NCBI RefSeq assembly: GCF_009932395.1
Contig: NZ_LSRS01000007.1
Coordinates: 21,257 to 85,256, forward strand
Direction of reading: 5' to 3'
DNA: 64,000 nucleotides
Source of the DNA: Sporotomaculum syntrophicum
GTDB taxonomy: Bacteria > Bacillota > Desulfotomaculia > Desulfotomaculales > Desulfallaceae
A program made the position numbers and the translations under genes. The notes under the pieces were generated by a model that saw only the letters and a list, made by a program, of their open reading frames with translations, searched no databases and had not been told where the DNA came from. The first letter of the stretch is position 1. Every line of letters begins with the position of its first letter. This document shows positions 54,635 through 63,076 of the stretch, in pieces.

Positions 54635-55495
54635 TTACACATGCATATATTTATATGGGCAAACCACTATGCCCAGAATACCCGGACCGGCGTGAGTACC
54701 CACTACCGATCCCATCTGACTGGATAAAATTTCCCGACAGTCAAGCTTTTCCCGCACTACGCCATCCAAAAATTGCATCCCCCCGGGATCGTTGCCGTGG
54801 GCCATAAAACAGAACAGCGGACCAGTATCTCTGTACTGTTCAGCCAGCAACTGCACCAACCGGCTAACTGCTTTATTGCGGCCCCGTACCTTCTCATAGG
54901 GATTGATCACCCCATCTATAATGGTACATACCGGCTTGACATTAAGTATCGTTCCCAAGAAAGCCTTAGCTTTACCGATTCGCCCACCGCGCTGCAGGTA
55001 TTCCAGGGTATCCACCATAAAATATACCCGGTGAGCAGCGATAATATCCTGCACCAAGGCCACCACTTCCGCCCGGGAACGCCCGGCTTCGGCAGCCCTC
55101 GCTGCTGCCAGCACCAGCATACCCAACACCACGCTAACAGCACGAGAGTCAACAATCTCCAGCCCACTGTAATTTAACATGGTTTTTGCAAGCTGGGCGG
55201 ACTGCAGAGTACCGCTCAGCGCTGCGGATATATGAATAGATACGATATCCTCACCCTGGTCAACCAACGGGCGATAATAGGTTACAAATTCAGTAGGCGA
55301 GGGCTGTGAGGTGGTAGGCAAATCCTTGCTGGCTACCAAACGACTGTAAAATTCAGGTGCCGACAGGTCAACACCATCAATGTAACACTGTACACCAAAA
55401 TATACCTTCAGAGGCACTACCGTTATATTATGTTTATTAACCAGTTCTTGCGGCAAATCCGCCGTACTGTCAGTTACGATGCGGACTTTAGCCAT
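54635..55495 (-). CDS. fakB: DegV family fatty-acid-binding protein (FakB type)
   Basis: A 286-residue DegV protein (VRIVTDSTADLP at residues 4-15, then TTSQPSPTEF, SAALSGT and DSRAVSVVLGML). DegV/FakB proteins bind fatty acids and present them to the kinase FakA for phosphorylation, so exogenous fatty acids can enter phospholipids. ATG at 55495 lies after GGAAGGTG. The neighbouring fakA-like gene supports this reading. Confidence 0.88.
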   Translation of the reverse strand: MAKVRIVTDSTADLPQELVNKHNITVVPLKVYFGVQCYIDGVDLSAPEFYSRLVASKDLPTTSQPSPTEFVTYYRPLVDQGEDIVSIHISAALSGTLQSAQLAKTMLNYSGLEIVDSRAVSVVLGMLVLAAARAAEAGRSRAEVVALVQDIIAAHRVYFMVDTLEYLQRGGRIGKAKAFLGTILNVKPVCTIIDGVINPYEKVRGRNKAVSRLVQLLAEQYRDTGPLFCFMAHGNDPGGMQFLDGVVREKLDCREILSSQMGSVVGTHAGPGILGIVVCPYKYMHV

Positions 55496-55535
55496 CACAA
55501 AAACACCTTCCTTAATATTATAGTTAATTGATAGT

Positions 55536-57152
55536 TTATTCTACAGAAATAATGAACTGATATAAGGGCTGACCACCATAATGCAGCTCAAAGTCAAGCC
55601 CTTTAAATTCTTCTTGCAGCCTCCCGGTTACCTCCTGGGCTACGACACCGGTCATGCCGGCCCCATAATAAAAGGTAACCAGGCCGGTATTTTCATCAAC
55701 CATCTCCTGCAACAAATCAGACAGCAAAGCATCCAGGCGATGGTTAACCGCTACCAGTCGGTCGTCCGCCATGCCGATATAATCACCTTTAGTGATAATT
55801 TTCCCTTCAATAACAGCATCCCGCACAGCCATAGTCACCTCGCCTGTCCTAACTTCTCCCAGAGAACTCTCCATTTTAGCCACATTTTCCGCTGCTGATG
55901 CATAAGGATTATAAGCAAGCAGCGCCGCAATAGCCTGGGGTATAGTAAGCGCGGGCACGACATGTACTTTTTTATCAGTCAAATTCACTACCTGCCGGGC
56001 AGATAGCAATATGTTTTTGTTGTTCGGCAACAGTAAAACAGACTGTGCGCCGATACTATTCACCCCGGCCAACAGCTGTTCCGCCGAGGGGTTCATGGTC
56101 TGACCTCCTTCAATAACTATATCTACGCCCATGCTTTGTAATATTGTAGCAATACCTTCACCAGCCCCAACAGCTATTACTCCCAACGGTTTAACTTCAG
56201 AAATGCCGGTGCTATGGTGGTTTTGTTCTTCCATATTACTGATTTGTACAGACTGCATTGCACCGTACTTAAGTCCGCATTCCAGCACCAGTCCGGGGTG
56301 GTTAGAGTGAATATGAACTTTAGCAGCCCGGTCATCCCCCACAACCAGCAGACAATCACCATAAGGGGTCAGTTCCTGACGCAAGGTATCCATCGGTATA
56401 TTATGTCCCATCAGGATAAATTCAGTGCAGTAAGTGAATTCAATGTCCGCAGTGATATCCAAAGCCCGGCTGCCAATAAATTCCTTCTGCTGACTGGCCG
56501 CCAGGTCAAACAGTTCAATGTTACGCCGGGATGCCGCATCTTTAAGGGCCTGGATGATACCCTCCAGTATCACCACTAAACCTTTGCCGCCGGCGTCAAC
56601 CACCCCGGCCTCCTGCAGCACCGGCAACTGCTCAGGTGTACGGGCTAGAGCCCGGCTGGCAGCCCGGTAACCCAGCACGAACACCCGAACCGGGTCTTTA
56701 CTCCGAACGGCAGCCTTTTCCAGACCAACCGCCGTTTCACGACATACCGTAAGAATTGTCCCTTCCACTGGTTTACTCACCGCCCGATAGGCCTTCCCGG
56801 CACCACAGGCAAAGGCCCTGGCTATATCTGCTGCACCGGCACTGCTATAGCCCTCCAGTGCCTGAGCAAAACCACTGAAAACCTGTGATAAGATTACCCC
56901 GGAATTGCCTCGAGCCCCCATCAAGCAGCCCTGAGCAACTGCTGCGGTAACATCACTTATTTTACCGTTCTCCACCTGCCGTGCTTGCTTAACTCCGGCC
57001 AACAGGGTTAGGTACATGTTAGTGCCAGTATCACCATCAGGTACAGGAAACACATTTAGCGCATCAATCGCAGATTTATTTAAAGCCAGCAGGTTGACTG
57101 CCCCCACCAGCATATATTTCATCTGTTCTCCATCGGTCGAGTATATATGCAA
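55536..57152 (-). CDS. fakA: DAK2 / fatty acid kinase FakA-like protein
   Basis: A 538-residue protein with an N-terminal DhaL-type ATP-binding domain (NVFPVPDGDTGTNMYLTL, residues ~33-50, with aspartates for Mg-ATP), a central domain and a C-terminal DegV-like domain. This is the YloV/FakA layout. FakA phosphorylates FakB-bound fatty acids. The start is TTG at 57152, seven bases after GGGGG. It lies 40 bases upstream of the fakB-like gene. It is not linked here to a small Asp23/YloU gene, which often accompanies it. Confidence 0.88.
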   Translation of the reverse strand: MHIYSTDGEQMKYMLVGAVNLLALNKSAIDALNVFPVPDGDTGTNMYLTLLAGVKQARQVENGKISDVTAAVAQGCLMGARGNSGVILSQVFSGFAQALEGYSSAGAADIARAFACGAGKAYRAVSKPVEGTILTVCRETAVGLEKAAVRSKDPVRVFVLGYRAASRALARTPEQLPVLQEAGVVDAGGKGLVVILEGIIQALKDAASRRNIELFDLAASQQKEFIGSRALDITADIEFTYCTEFILMGHNIPMDTLRQELTPYGDCLLVVGDDRAAKVHIHSNHPGLVLECGLKYGAMQSVQISNMEEQNHHSTGISEVKPLGVIAVGAGEGIATILQSMGVDIVIEGGQTMNPSAEQLLAGVNSIGAQSVLLLPNNKNILLSARQVVNLTDKKVHVVPALTIPQAIAALLAYNPYASAAENVAKMESSLGEVRTGEVTMAVRDAVIEGKIITKGDYIGMADDRLVAVNHRLDALLSDLLQEMVDENTGLVTFYYGAGMTGVVAQEVTGRLQEEFKGLDFELHYGGQPLYQFIISVE

Positions 57153-57333
57153 GGCAAATCCCCCTTGTCATAACAATAAAACTAGATGTACAATACCTGC
57201 AAATAAATACTTCTTCACTTTTAATGATAAAACCTTTTTACTTTTTCATTCAACTAATGACTTGATATAGCCCAATAAACAATAAACCGAGCCGCTATAC
57301 CTTTATGCGGCATAAACAGGGGGATTAGTTAAC

Positions 57334-58527
57334 ATGCAAACAGATATAATTATTATCGGAGCAGGAGTAATTGGCCTAAGTACTGCTTATCACCTGGCGC
57401 GCCAAAATAGTACCCTTAAGGCACACAGTAAACTACGCATCATGATCCTGGAAAAGGAAAAATTTCACGGTGCAGGCTCCACAGCCCAGTGCACCGGAGG
57501 TATCCGGTACCAGTTTACTAACCCGATAAATATTCAATTAACTCAAATAAGCTACCCTTACTTTCTACGCTTTGTCGCTGATATGCATTACCCAATTTAT
57601 TTTCGCCAGCGAGGTTACCTTTTTGTAACTAACAGTCAGGAGCGGTGGCAAGAATTGCATGAAATACATAACCAATTAAATTCATTCGAGATACCGTCAC
57701 AACTATTTAACCGGGATGAAATCTACACCGCTTATCCTTTTATTTCAACCAGTGATCTGCTGGGAGGTAGCTATTGTGCCCTAGATGCCTATGCAGACCC
57801 TTACGGAGTAATGGAAGGTTACTATCGTCAATGCCGCAAACTGGGCGTACAGGTATTGTGCAACGCTGAAGTGACAGATATAAACGTTAAAAATAACCAA
57901 GTCACCAGCGTGCTTTTCAGGCCAACAAATCGGCCAATCAGCCCAACCACTGAGCCCAATGAAATTAACGCCACATTGGTAATCAATACCGCCGGACCCC
58001 ACCTGCATTTGCTGGCTCGAATGGCCGGTCTCGAACTGCCCGTAGCCCCATACCGACGGCAGGTTTATGTATGCTCCCCCATGCCAATTATCCCAGCACA
58101 GGTTCCCCTACTTGTGGACCTAGACACAGGCTTTTACTTGCATGTTGAAAAAAACGGCGTACTGCTGCTAGGCGGTACCGATCGCGATATCGCTCCTGGT
58201 CTTGAAACAGTGGTCGATAGGAGTCGACTGACGGATTTCATTGCCACTGCCATCAAACGGGTGCCAGCTCTGGAAGATGCCCAAATCACCCGCATATATA
58301 CCGGCATTCGCTCCCTGACCCCTGATGGATTGGGCATCCTGGGGGAAACCAAAATAAAAAATCTCTATTGTGTTGGCGGCTTTGGCGGCAATGGTTTTAT
58401 GCACGCACCGGCCATCGGTTTGATCACAGCCTGCCTGGTACTGGGAAAGCAACCGCCTTTAGACCCAACACCATTTTCACCCAACCGGTTTACGGATGCC
58501 ACTCTGGCCGAAAAAGCTTTATTTTAA
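57334..58527 (+). CDS. FAD-dependent oxidoreductase (glycine/sarcosine oxidase type)
   Basis: A 397-residue DAO-superfamily flavoenzyme with an N-terminal Rossmann dinucleotide motif (DIIIIGAGVIGLSTAYHLA, residues ~3-21) and a C-terminal FAD contact (GGFGGNGFMHAPAIG). It resembles sarcosine oxidase beta-subunit and glycine oxidase proteins. The substrate cannot be told. It is monocistronic, with a terminator at 58541-58591. Confidence 0.85.
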   Translation: MQTDIIIIGAGVIGLSTAYHLARQNSTLKAHSKLRIMILEKEKFHGAGSTAQCTGGIRYQFTNPINIQLTQISYPYFLRFVADMHYPIYFRQRGYLFVTNSQERWQELHEIHNQLNSFEIPSQLFNRDEIYTAYPFISTSDLLGGSYCALDAYADPYGVMEGYYRQCRKLGVQVLCNAEVTDINVKNNQVTSVLFRPTNRPISPTTEPNEINATLVINTAGPHLHLLARMAGLELPVAPYRRQVYVCSPMPIIPAQVPLLVDLDTGFYLHVEKNGVLLLGGTDRDIAPGLETVVDRSRLTDFIATAIKRVPALEDAQITRIYTGIRSLTPDGLGILGETKIKNLYCVGGFGGNGFMHAPAIGLITACLVLGKQPPLDPTPFSPNRFTDATLAEKALF

Positions 58528-58540
58528 GTATACATCTGAA

Positions 58541-58591
58541 AGCACGGAAAGCGCCTCAAGGCATGAAGACCTTTCCAGAACTTTCCGTGCT
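58541..58591. terminator. Convergent terminator
   Basis: An 11-bp perfect stem (AGCACGGAAAG/CTTTCCGTGCT) with a 29-base loop separates the FAD oxidoreductase and the spore coat gene, which converge on it. Confidence 0.55.
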
Positions 58592-58604
58592 TACCCCAAC
58601 CCCA

Positions 58605-58886
58605 TTAATACGGCATTTGGTAGTGCATAGCGTCGGGACCTCTGCCCTGTCCCTTAGCTTGCCATAAGCCTGATGATGAATTAGCCGGGCGTACCTCACA
58701 CCAGTTGCGGTCGTGCATTAAATTAATAATTTGTTTTTGTAAATTGATCTCTTCATTATTAAGTTGTATCAAGGTATCGCGAACCCGGTCATTGGCAGAC
58801 TCCAAAACTGCCCTATGGTAATTGGCGGATACATATTTAGTATTCACAAATACATCAGCCATTATTTCCCTGTCACTGAATTGCAT
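58605..58886 (-). CDS. Spore coat protein, CotF family
   Basis: A 93-residue CotF-type coat protein. The N-terminal helices (SDREIMADVFVNTKYVSANY) match the ferritin-like CotF fold, and the C-terminal tail is glycine- and proline-rich. ATG at 58886 follows GGAGG and overlaps the upstream gene by 14 bases, so translation is probably coupled. Confidence 0.85.
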   Translation of the reverse strand: MQFSDREIMADVFVNTKYVSANYHRAVLESANDRVRDTLIQLNNEEINLQKQIINLMHDRNWCEVRPANSSSGLWQAKGQGRGPDAMHYQMPY

Positions 58887-59130
58887 TATATGATCCCTCC
58901 TCCTTTAGTGTTTGGGTCAAACCGGAAACAATACCTGCCTCCTGCAGCATACCGTTTAATATGCTACAATGACGCTGCCCTTTTTCGGCTATCTGCTGTA
59001 ATATAGCTTGAACCGCCGGGTCACGCGTGATACTCATATACAACTGTACCTTCCTGCTACAAATATCCTCCGACCACAGCTGTTCCTCGATGGCCAGCCT
59101 TTCCATTTCAGTAAGTTTACCCATATGCAT
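58873..59130 (-). CDS. Spore coat-associated helical protein (CotF-like partner)
   Basis: An 85-residue helical protein (LTEMERLAIEEQLWSEDICS and more) resembling the short CotF-like partner usually encoded just before a CotF protein. It likely forms a ferritin-like bundle with it. ATG at 59130 was chosen for its AGGAGG site eight bases upstream. The frame overlaps the downstream coat gene. Confidence 0.75.
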   Translation of the reverse strand: MHMGKLTEMERLAIEEQLWSEDICSRKVQLYMSITRDPAVQAILQQIAEKGQRHCSILNGMLQEAGIVSGLTQTLKEEGSYNAIQ

Positions 59131-59336
59131 TAAATTCACCTCCTTGGAATGAATTAATCGTTATGCTATTGTTTGTACCTCCTGTAAATTTATGTAGGTT
59201 AATAACTGGCAAAAGTATGAAGTATTGATAAACAGTTTGTTCCATGTATATAATTTAATAGTATTTATTTATGAGTGAACAATAATAATCTTCCCCCGTA
59301 ATATATATAAGCACTATTTTGGAAGGGGAATAACCA

Positions 59337-60254
59337 ATGACTAAAAAGCTCTTATTGTTTTTGATGGCTCTTTGTTTTTGTTTACTCCAAACTGGAATAG
59401 CTCTGGCGGGGGTACGGATCGTTATTGATAAGTCAACTAACCAGCTGCATTACTACAAAGATGAAATATTGCTGAAGACTTTTCCAGTTGCCACCGGAAA
59501 AAGTATATCGTTAACTCCAGAAGGTAACTTTACCATAATACGGAAGGTGGTTAACCCTTACTATTGTCGTAACGGTGGGATTCCGGGGGGCAGCCCGCTA
59601 AACCCTCTGGGCGCTCGCTGGATGGGCTTAAACATTGGTGGTGGTGGTCTGTACGGTATACACGGCACAAATAACCCTTCTTCTATAGGCACCTACGCCT
59701 CTGCAGGCTGCATACGCATGTTTAATCAGGATGCTTGCTGGCTATACGACCATACACCGGTGGGGACACCAGTGAAAATTTTCAGAAGCAGCTTAGCTCA
59801 GGTGCCTGCGCAGCCCCAACCACAGCCTAAGCTTTTACCGGTGACAGTGCTACTTAGCCCATATACTATCGAAGTTAAGGAACCGGCAGGTACTAGTCAG
59901 GACGGTGCACCACTGTTACCACTGCGGATGATATTTGAAACACTGGGCTATACTATTGCTTGGAGTGACACTAACCACAACCTCGTGGTTACCAAAGGAA
60001 CAGAGCGAATCACCGTTTCAACCTTAAGCAGACAGGTAACAGCAGGGCAAATTACATTTTCCTGTCCTGAGCTTAAGATAGTACAGGGTACCACCCACGC
60101 TCCACTGTCCTTTTGGCAAAAAACACTGCCAGCGTGGCAGATCAGCTGGGATGCCAATCAACGTCAGGTAACCTTTAGTCCTAAGATTGCTCTAGAACAA
60201 CCGAACCTGCTAAATACAGTGGCGTTACCTAGCATGTTGGAGACATCCAACTGA
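59337..60254 (+). CDS. Secreted L,D-transpeptidase with copper amine oxidase-like domain
   Basis: A 305-residue exported protein. A signal peptide (residues 1-24, hydrophobic core LLLFLMALCFCLLQTGI, cleavage near ALA-G) precedes a YkuD L,D-transpeptidase domain (~25-155). The catalytic motif is HGTNNPSSIGTYASAGCIRM, with histidine and cysteine intact. A proline/glutamine linker (~158-170) leads to a C-terminal Cu_amine_oxidN1 domain (~185-285, LLPLRMIFETLGYTIAWSDT). It should cross-link or modify peptidoglycan. The fused domain probably binds cell wall. Confidence 0.9.
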   Translation: MTKKLLLFLMALCFCLLQTGIALAGVRIVIDKSTNQLHYYKDEILLKTFPVATGKSISLTPEGNFTIIRKVVNPYYCRNGGIPGGSPLNPLGARWMGLNIGGGGLYGIHGTNNPSSIGTYASAGCIRMFNQDACWLYDHTPVGTPVKIFRSSLAQVPAQPQPQPKLLPVTVLLSPYTIEVKEPAGTSQDGAPLLPLRMIFETLGYTIAWSDTNHNLVVTKGTERITVSTLSRQVTAGQITFSCPELKIVQGTTHAPLSFWQKTLPAWQISWDANQRQVTFSPKIALEQPNLLNTVALPSMLETSN

Positions 60255-60300
60255 AACACTATTAATAACACCACGTAAATTAGGAAAACAATGGTAAATA

Positions 60301-60343
60301 AAACCCCGCCGACACGCTTAATAATCAGTAACCGGTGGGGTTT
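60301..60343. terminator. Convergent terminator between the L,D-transpeptidase and ychF
   Basis: An 11-bp stem (AAACCCCGCCG with CGGTGGGGTTT, one G-T pair) with a 21-base loop lies between the two convergent stop codons. Confidence 0.65.
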
Positions 60344-60364
60344 GTAGCTCTAATACATATTTAA

Positions 60365-61456
60365 TTACACGTTAAATCTAATATTTAATATATCTCCGTC
60401 TTTTACTATGTAATCCTTACCCTCGAGCCGGGCCAAACCTTTTTCCTTGACTTTGTTTATGCTGCCTAGTTCATGCATATCGTGGTAGGCCACCACCTCT
60501 GCCCTGATAAACCCGCGCTCCAAATCCGAGTGAATCTTGCCGGCTGCGCTTTTAGCATTCAGCCCGGCTGGAATAGTCCATGCCTTTACCTCGTCTTCGC
60601 CCACGGTAAAGAAAGAAATAAGCCCCAGGGTATCATAAGCGGCCCGGGTCAGCCGATCAATGCCTGATTGCTGTAACTCCAGGTCTTCCATAAACTCGCT
60701 CCGGTCATCCTCAGGCAGCTCGCTGATTTCCATTTCAATCAAGCTGCTGACTTCTAATAAAATAATTTCCTTCTTAGCGGCAAAGGCACGTACCATTTCC
60801 CGCCCGGGGTAACTGCCACTCCGGAGCTGCTCCTCATCGATATTAACCACCAGCAGCATGGGCTTATCAGTTAAGAAGCTATAATTCACCAGCAGCTCAC
60901 GCTCAGCCGTGGAAAGCTCAAGCTTGTGTATGGTCACTTCGTTTTCCAGAGCCGACAGACACTTGCGCAGCACATCCAGTTCCTCGAGCTGCTCTTTTTT
61001 TATCTTTCTCCCTTCCTTAATGCGCTGGATTCTTTTTTCCACCAAATCCATGTCGGCTAGCAGCAATTCCAAGTTAACGGTTTCGATATCCCGTATAGGA
61101 TCGATATCCCCATCCACATGGGGAACATCCTTGTTGCTAAATGCACGTACCACGTGCACCAGTAAATCTGCATTGCGGATGCCATCCAAAAAGCGGTTGC
61201 CCACACCCTTACCCTCGCTTGCCCCGCGCACCAACCCCGGCACATCACTAAATTGAATTTGCGCATAAGCGGTCTTTTTGGGCTTATACAGATTAATCAA
61301 AAAATCAAGTCTTGTATCGGGTACTTCGGCCATGGCCACATTGATTTCAGTTTTACCAGTTAGATAATTTGAGGTTTCGAGTTCCGAGTGTGTAACCAGG
61401 TTAAAAAGAGTGGTTTTACCAACCATCGGCAAACCGATAATACCACAAGTTAACAT
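60365..61456 (-). CDS. ychF: Ribosome-binding ATPase YchF/EngD
   Basis: A 363-residue Obg-family P-loop ATPase (GIIGLPMVGKTTLFNLVTHS, residues ~4-23; then SDVPGLVRGASEGKGVGN). YchF prefers ATP because its G4 motif is altered. Here it reads VVNIDEEQ instead of NKxD. The C-terminal TGS domain is present. ATG at 61456 follows GGGAG. Confidence 0.95.
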   Translation of the reverse strand: MLTCGIIGLPMVGKTTLFNLVTHSELETSNYLTGKTEINVAMAEVPDTRLDFLINLYKPKKTAYAQIQFSDVPGLVRGASEGKGVGNRFLDGIRNADLLVHVVRAFSNKDVPHVDGDIDPIRDIETVNLELLLADMDLVEKRIQRIKEGRKIKKEQLEELDVLRKCLSALENEVTIHKLELSTAERELLVNYSFLTDKPMLLVVNIDEEQLRSGSYPGREMVRAFAAKKEIILLEVSSLIEMEISELPEDDRSEFMEDLELQQSGIDRLTRAAYDTLGLISFFTVGEDEVKAWTIPAGLNAKSAAGKIHSDLERGFIRAEVVAYHDMHELGSINKVKEKGLARLEGKDYIVKDGDILNIRFNV

Positions 61457-61584
61457 ATGTAACTCCCGTTCCTTTCCTTAGAATAGCTGAATAACATTTC
61501 GTTTAATTTTACCTTTTTGCACCAACATATACAAGCATACCTCTCACAGCCCACCCTTAATCATCAAGCCTTTAACATGCAAAA

Positions 61585-61604
61585 AGCGGCAGTCTCCTGC
61601 CGCT
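61585..61604 (-). terminator. Terminator downstream of the nitrilase-family gene
   Basis: On the minus strand an 8-bp perfect stem (AGCGGCAG/CTGCCGCT) with a four-base loop is followed by TTTTT, 24 bases after the stop codon. Confidence 0.9.
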
Positions 61605-61627
61605 AACCAAGCGATACTGAAAACCGC

Positions 61628-62452
61628 CTATTTCTTACATAAATCATATAGATCCGTGCGCCGCTGTGCTAATAGAGGTAGGCGTTCGCGCACCTCGCGA
61701 ATTGTTTCCAGGTTAACTTCGGCCACAATAATTTCTTCACCGGTACCTGCCTGAGCTACCACAGTACCCCATGGGTCCACCACCATTGAATGGCCATAGG
61801 TCACATATTCCGCCTGCTCATCACGGGCAGGGGAAGCTGCCGCTACATAAACCTGGTTATCCACCGCACGCATCCGCATGGTTAAATCCCAGTGAGCAGG
61901 ACCAGTTACCATATTAAAGGCTGCCGGTATCAAAAGCATATCAACGCCGGCCAAGGCCAGCAAGCGGGCTAATTCGGGAAAACGCACGTCAAAGCAGATC
62001 ATAACACCAATTTTACATATACCTGCATCGACAACGGTGAAATCTCTGCCCGGTCCCAGGGTACTGGATTCCTGCACGTTTAAGTCTGGCAAATCCACAT
62101 CAAACAGATGCATCTTGCGGTGCCGCCCTAATAAACCACCCTGTTGGCCAAAAACAAAGCAAGTATTGTAAACAATATCTCCATCCCTTTCAGGTATCGA
62201 CCCGCCAACCAACACAATCCCTAACTCGGCGGCCACCCGGGACAACATTTGCACAGTTTCCCCGTCCGGGTAAGACTCGGCATAATCGGGGAATAAACTT
62301 GTCTCGTAAGGGCAGTTAAACATTTCCGGCAGCAGCACTATCTGCGCACCTTGGCTTGCTGCCCGAAAAACAACATCCCTGGCATTATTAATATTAAACC
62401 TTTTATCAGCGGTGACATTAATTTGGCAAACGGCTAACTTGCATTTACCCAT
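61628..62452 (-). CDS. Carbon-nitrogen hydrolase (omega-amidase / Nit2 type)
   Basis: A 274-residue nitrilase-superfamily amidase. The catalytic Glu-Lys-Cys triad is visible in VLLPEMFNCPYE, GRHRKMHLFDVD and GVMICFDVRFPE. The sequence is closest in style to omega-amidase/Nit2 proteins acting on alpha-ketoglutaramate or similar amides, though substrate cannot be settled. ATG at 62452 fits the family N-terminus (KLAVCQINVTADK). The frame extends to 62500. Confidence 0.9.
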   Translation of the reverse strand: MGKCKLAVCQINVTADKRFNINNARDVVFRAASQGAQIVLLPEMFNCPYETSLFPDYAESYPDGETVQMLSRVAAELGIVLVGGSIPERDGDIVYNTCFVFGQQGGLLGRHRKMHLFDVDLPDLNVQESSTLGPGRDFTVVDAGICKIGVMICFDVRFPELARLLALAGVDMLLIPAAFNMVTGPAHWDLTMRMRAVDNQVYVAAASPARDEQAEYVTYGHSMVVDPWGTVVAQAGTGEEIIVAEVNLETIREVRERLPLLAQRRTDLYDLCKK

Positions 62453-62600
62453 TAATAAAACCATCTCCCATTTAGCGTGTTTGTCAATTACTATATACAA
62501 GCAAGATCGCCTGCCACAACAATACGGCCGGTATCAACTCGAAAAATACACTCGTAAGCCGGAGCTGCCAAACGGCAAGCTAATCATGATAAATATATAA

Positions 62601-62637
62601 ACCACTTCCTACCAAGAACATCATGGCAAGAAGTGGT
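62601..62637 (-). terminator. Possible terminator downstream of the NifU-type gene
   Basis: An 8-bp stem (ACCACTTC/GAAGTGGT) with a 21-base interior lies about 50 bases beyond the stop codon, followed by a broken T tract (TTTATATATTTAT) on the minus strand. Confidence 0.45.
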
Positions 62638-62685
62638 CATTTAATAGTTTTGATACTAAAACATATAGTTAAATGTAATCAATAA

Positions 62686-62910
62686 TTACTTAACCTCTAT
62701 AACTTCCTTAACCTCTGGGATTTCTTGCTTGAGCGACCGCTCAATACCCATTTTAAGGGTGTAAGTAGACATTGCTCACCCACCGCAAGAACCCTTCAGT
62801 TTTACTTGAACCACACCATCGGGTGTAACATCGACCAACTCAACATCTCCGCCGTCACGTTGTAACATAGGGCGCACTTTATCTAGAGCAGCTTGCACTT
62901 GTTCACGCAC
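62686..62910 (-). CDS. NifU-type Fe-S scaffold with selenocysteine at the CxxC motif
   Basis: A 74-residue NifU C-terminal domain protein. GTG at 62910 lies eight bases after AAGGGAGG, and [20 protein letters not shown] matches the family start. The motif GSCGG is followed by TGA at 62776-62778, where NifU proteins have the second cysteine of CGGC. The same frame then continues [20 protein letters not shown] and EVKEVIEVK to TAA at 62686, which is exactly the conserved remainder of the domain. With selenocysteine at residue 45 the protein has the normal 74-residue length. Two such chains normally hold one Fe-S cluster through these cysteines. A SECIS-like hairpin lies at 62729-62744, and selD is in the same window. 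Alternatives are a nonsense mutation or a sequencing error. Confidence 0.9.
62729..62744 (-). promoter_or_regulatory. Putative bacterial SECIS element in the NifU-type gene
   Basis: On the minus strand a perfect 6-bp stem (TTGAGC/GCTCAA) closes a GGTC loop that begins 37 bases after the TGA. The G-initial four-base loop matches the apical GGUC of the E. coli fdhF SECIS. The distance is at the upper end of the usual 16-37 range. Confidence 0.65.
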
Positions 62911-63076
62911 TGTTTCAACCTCCCTTCTAAAACTATTATAACAATAAAGAAGTACTATTATTAGACGTTCAATCATAAACTATTTCTATTTTACCTGTTA
63001 TTTACCATTCTAGCAATAGTATAACTATTAATTACAGCAAATCTCGACTTTTCTTATTAATAACATTATTATATCC

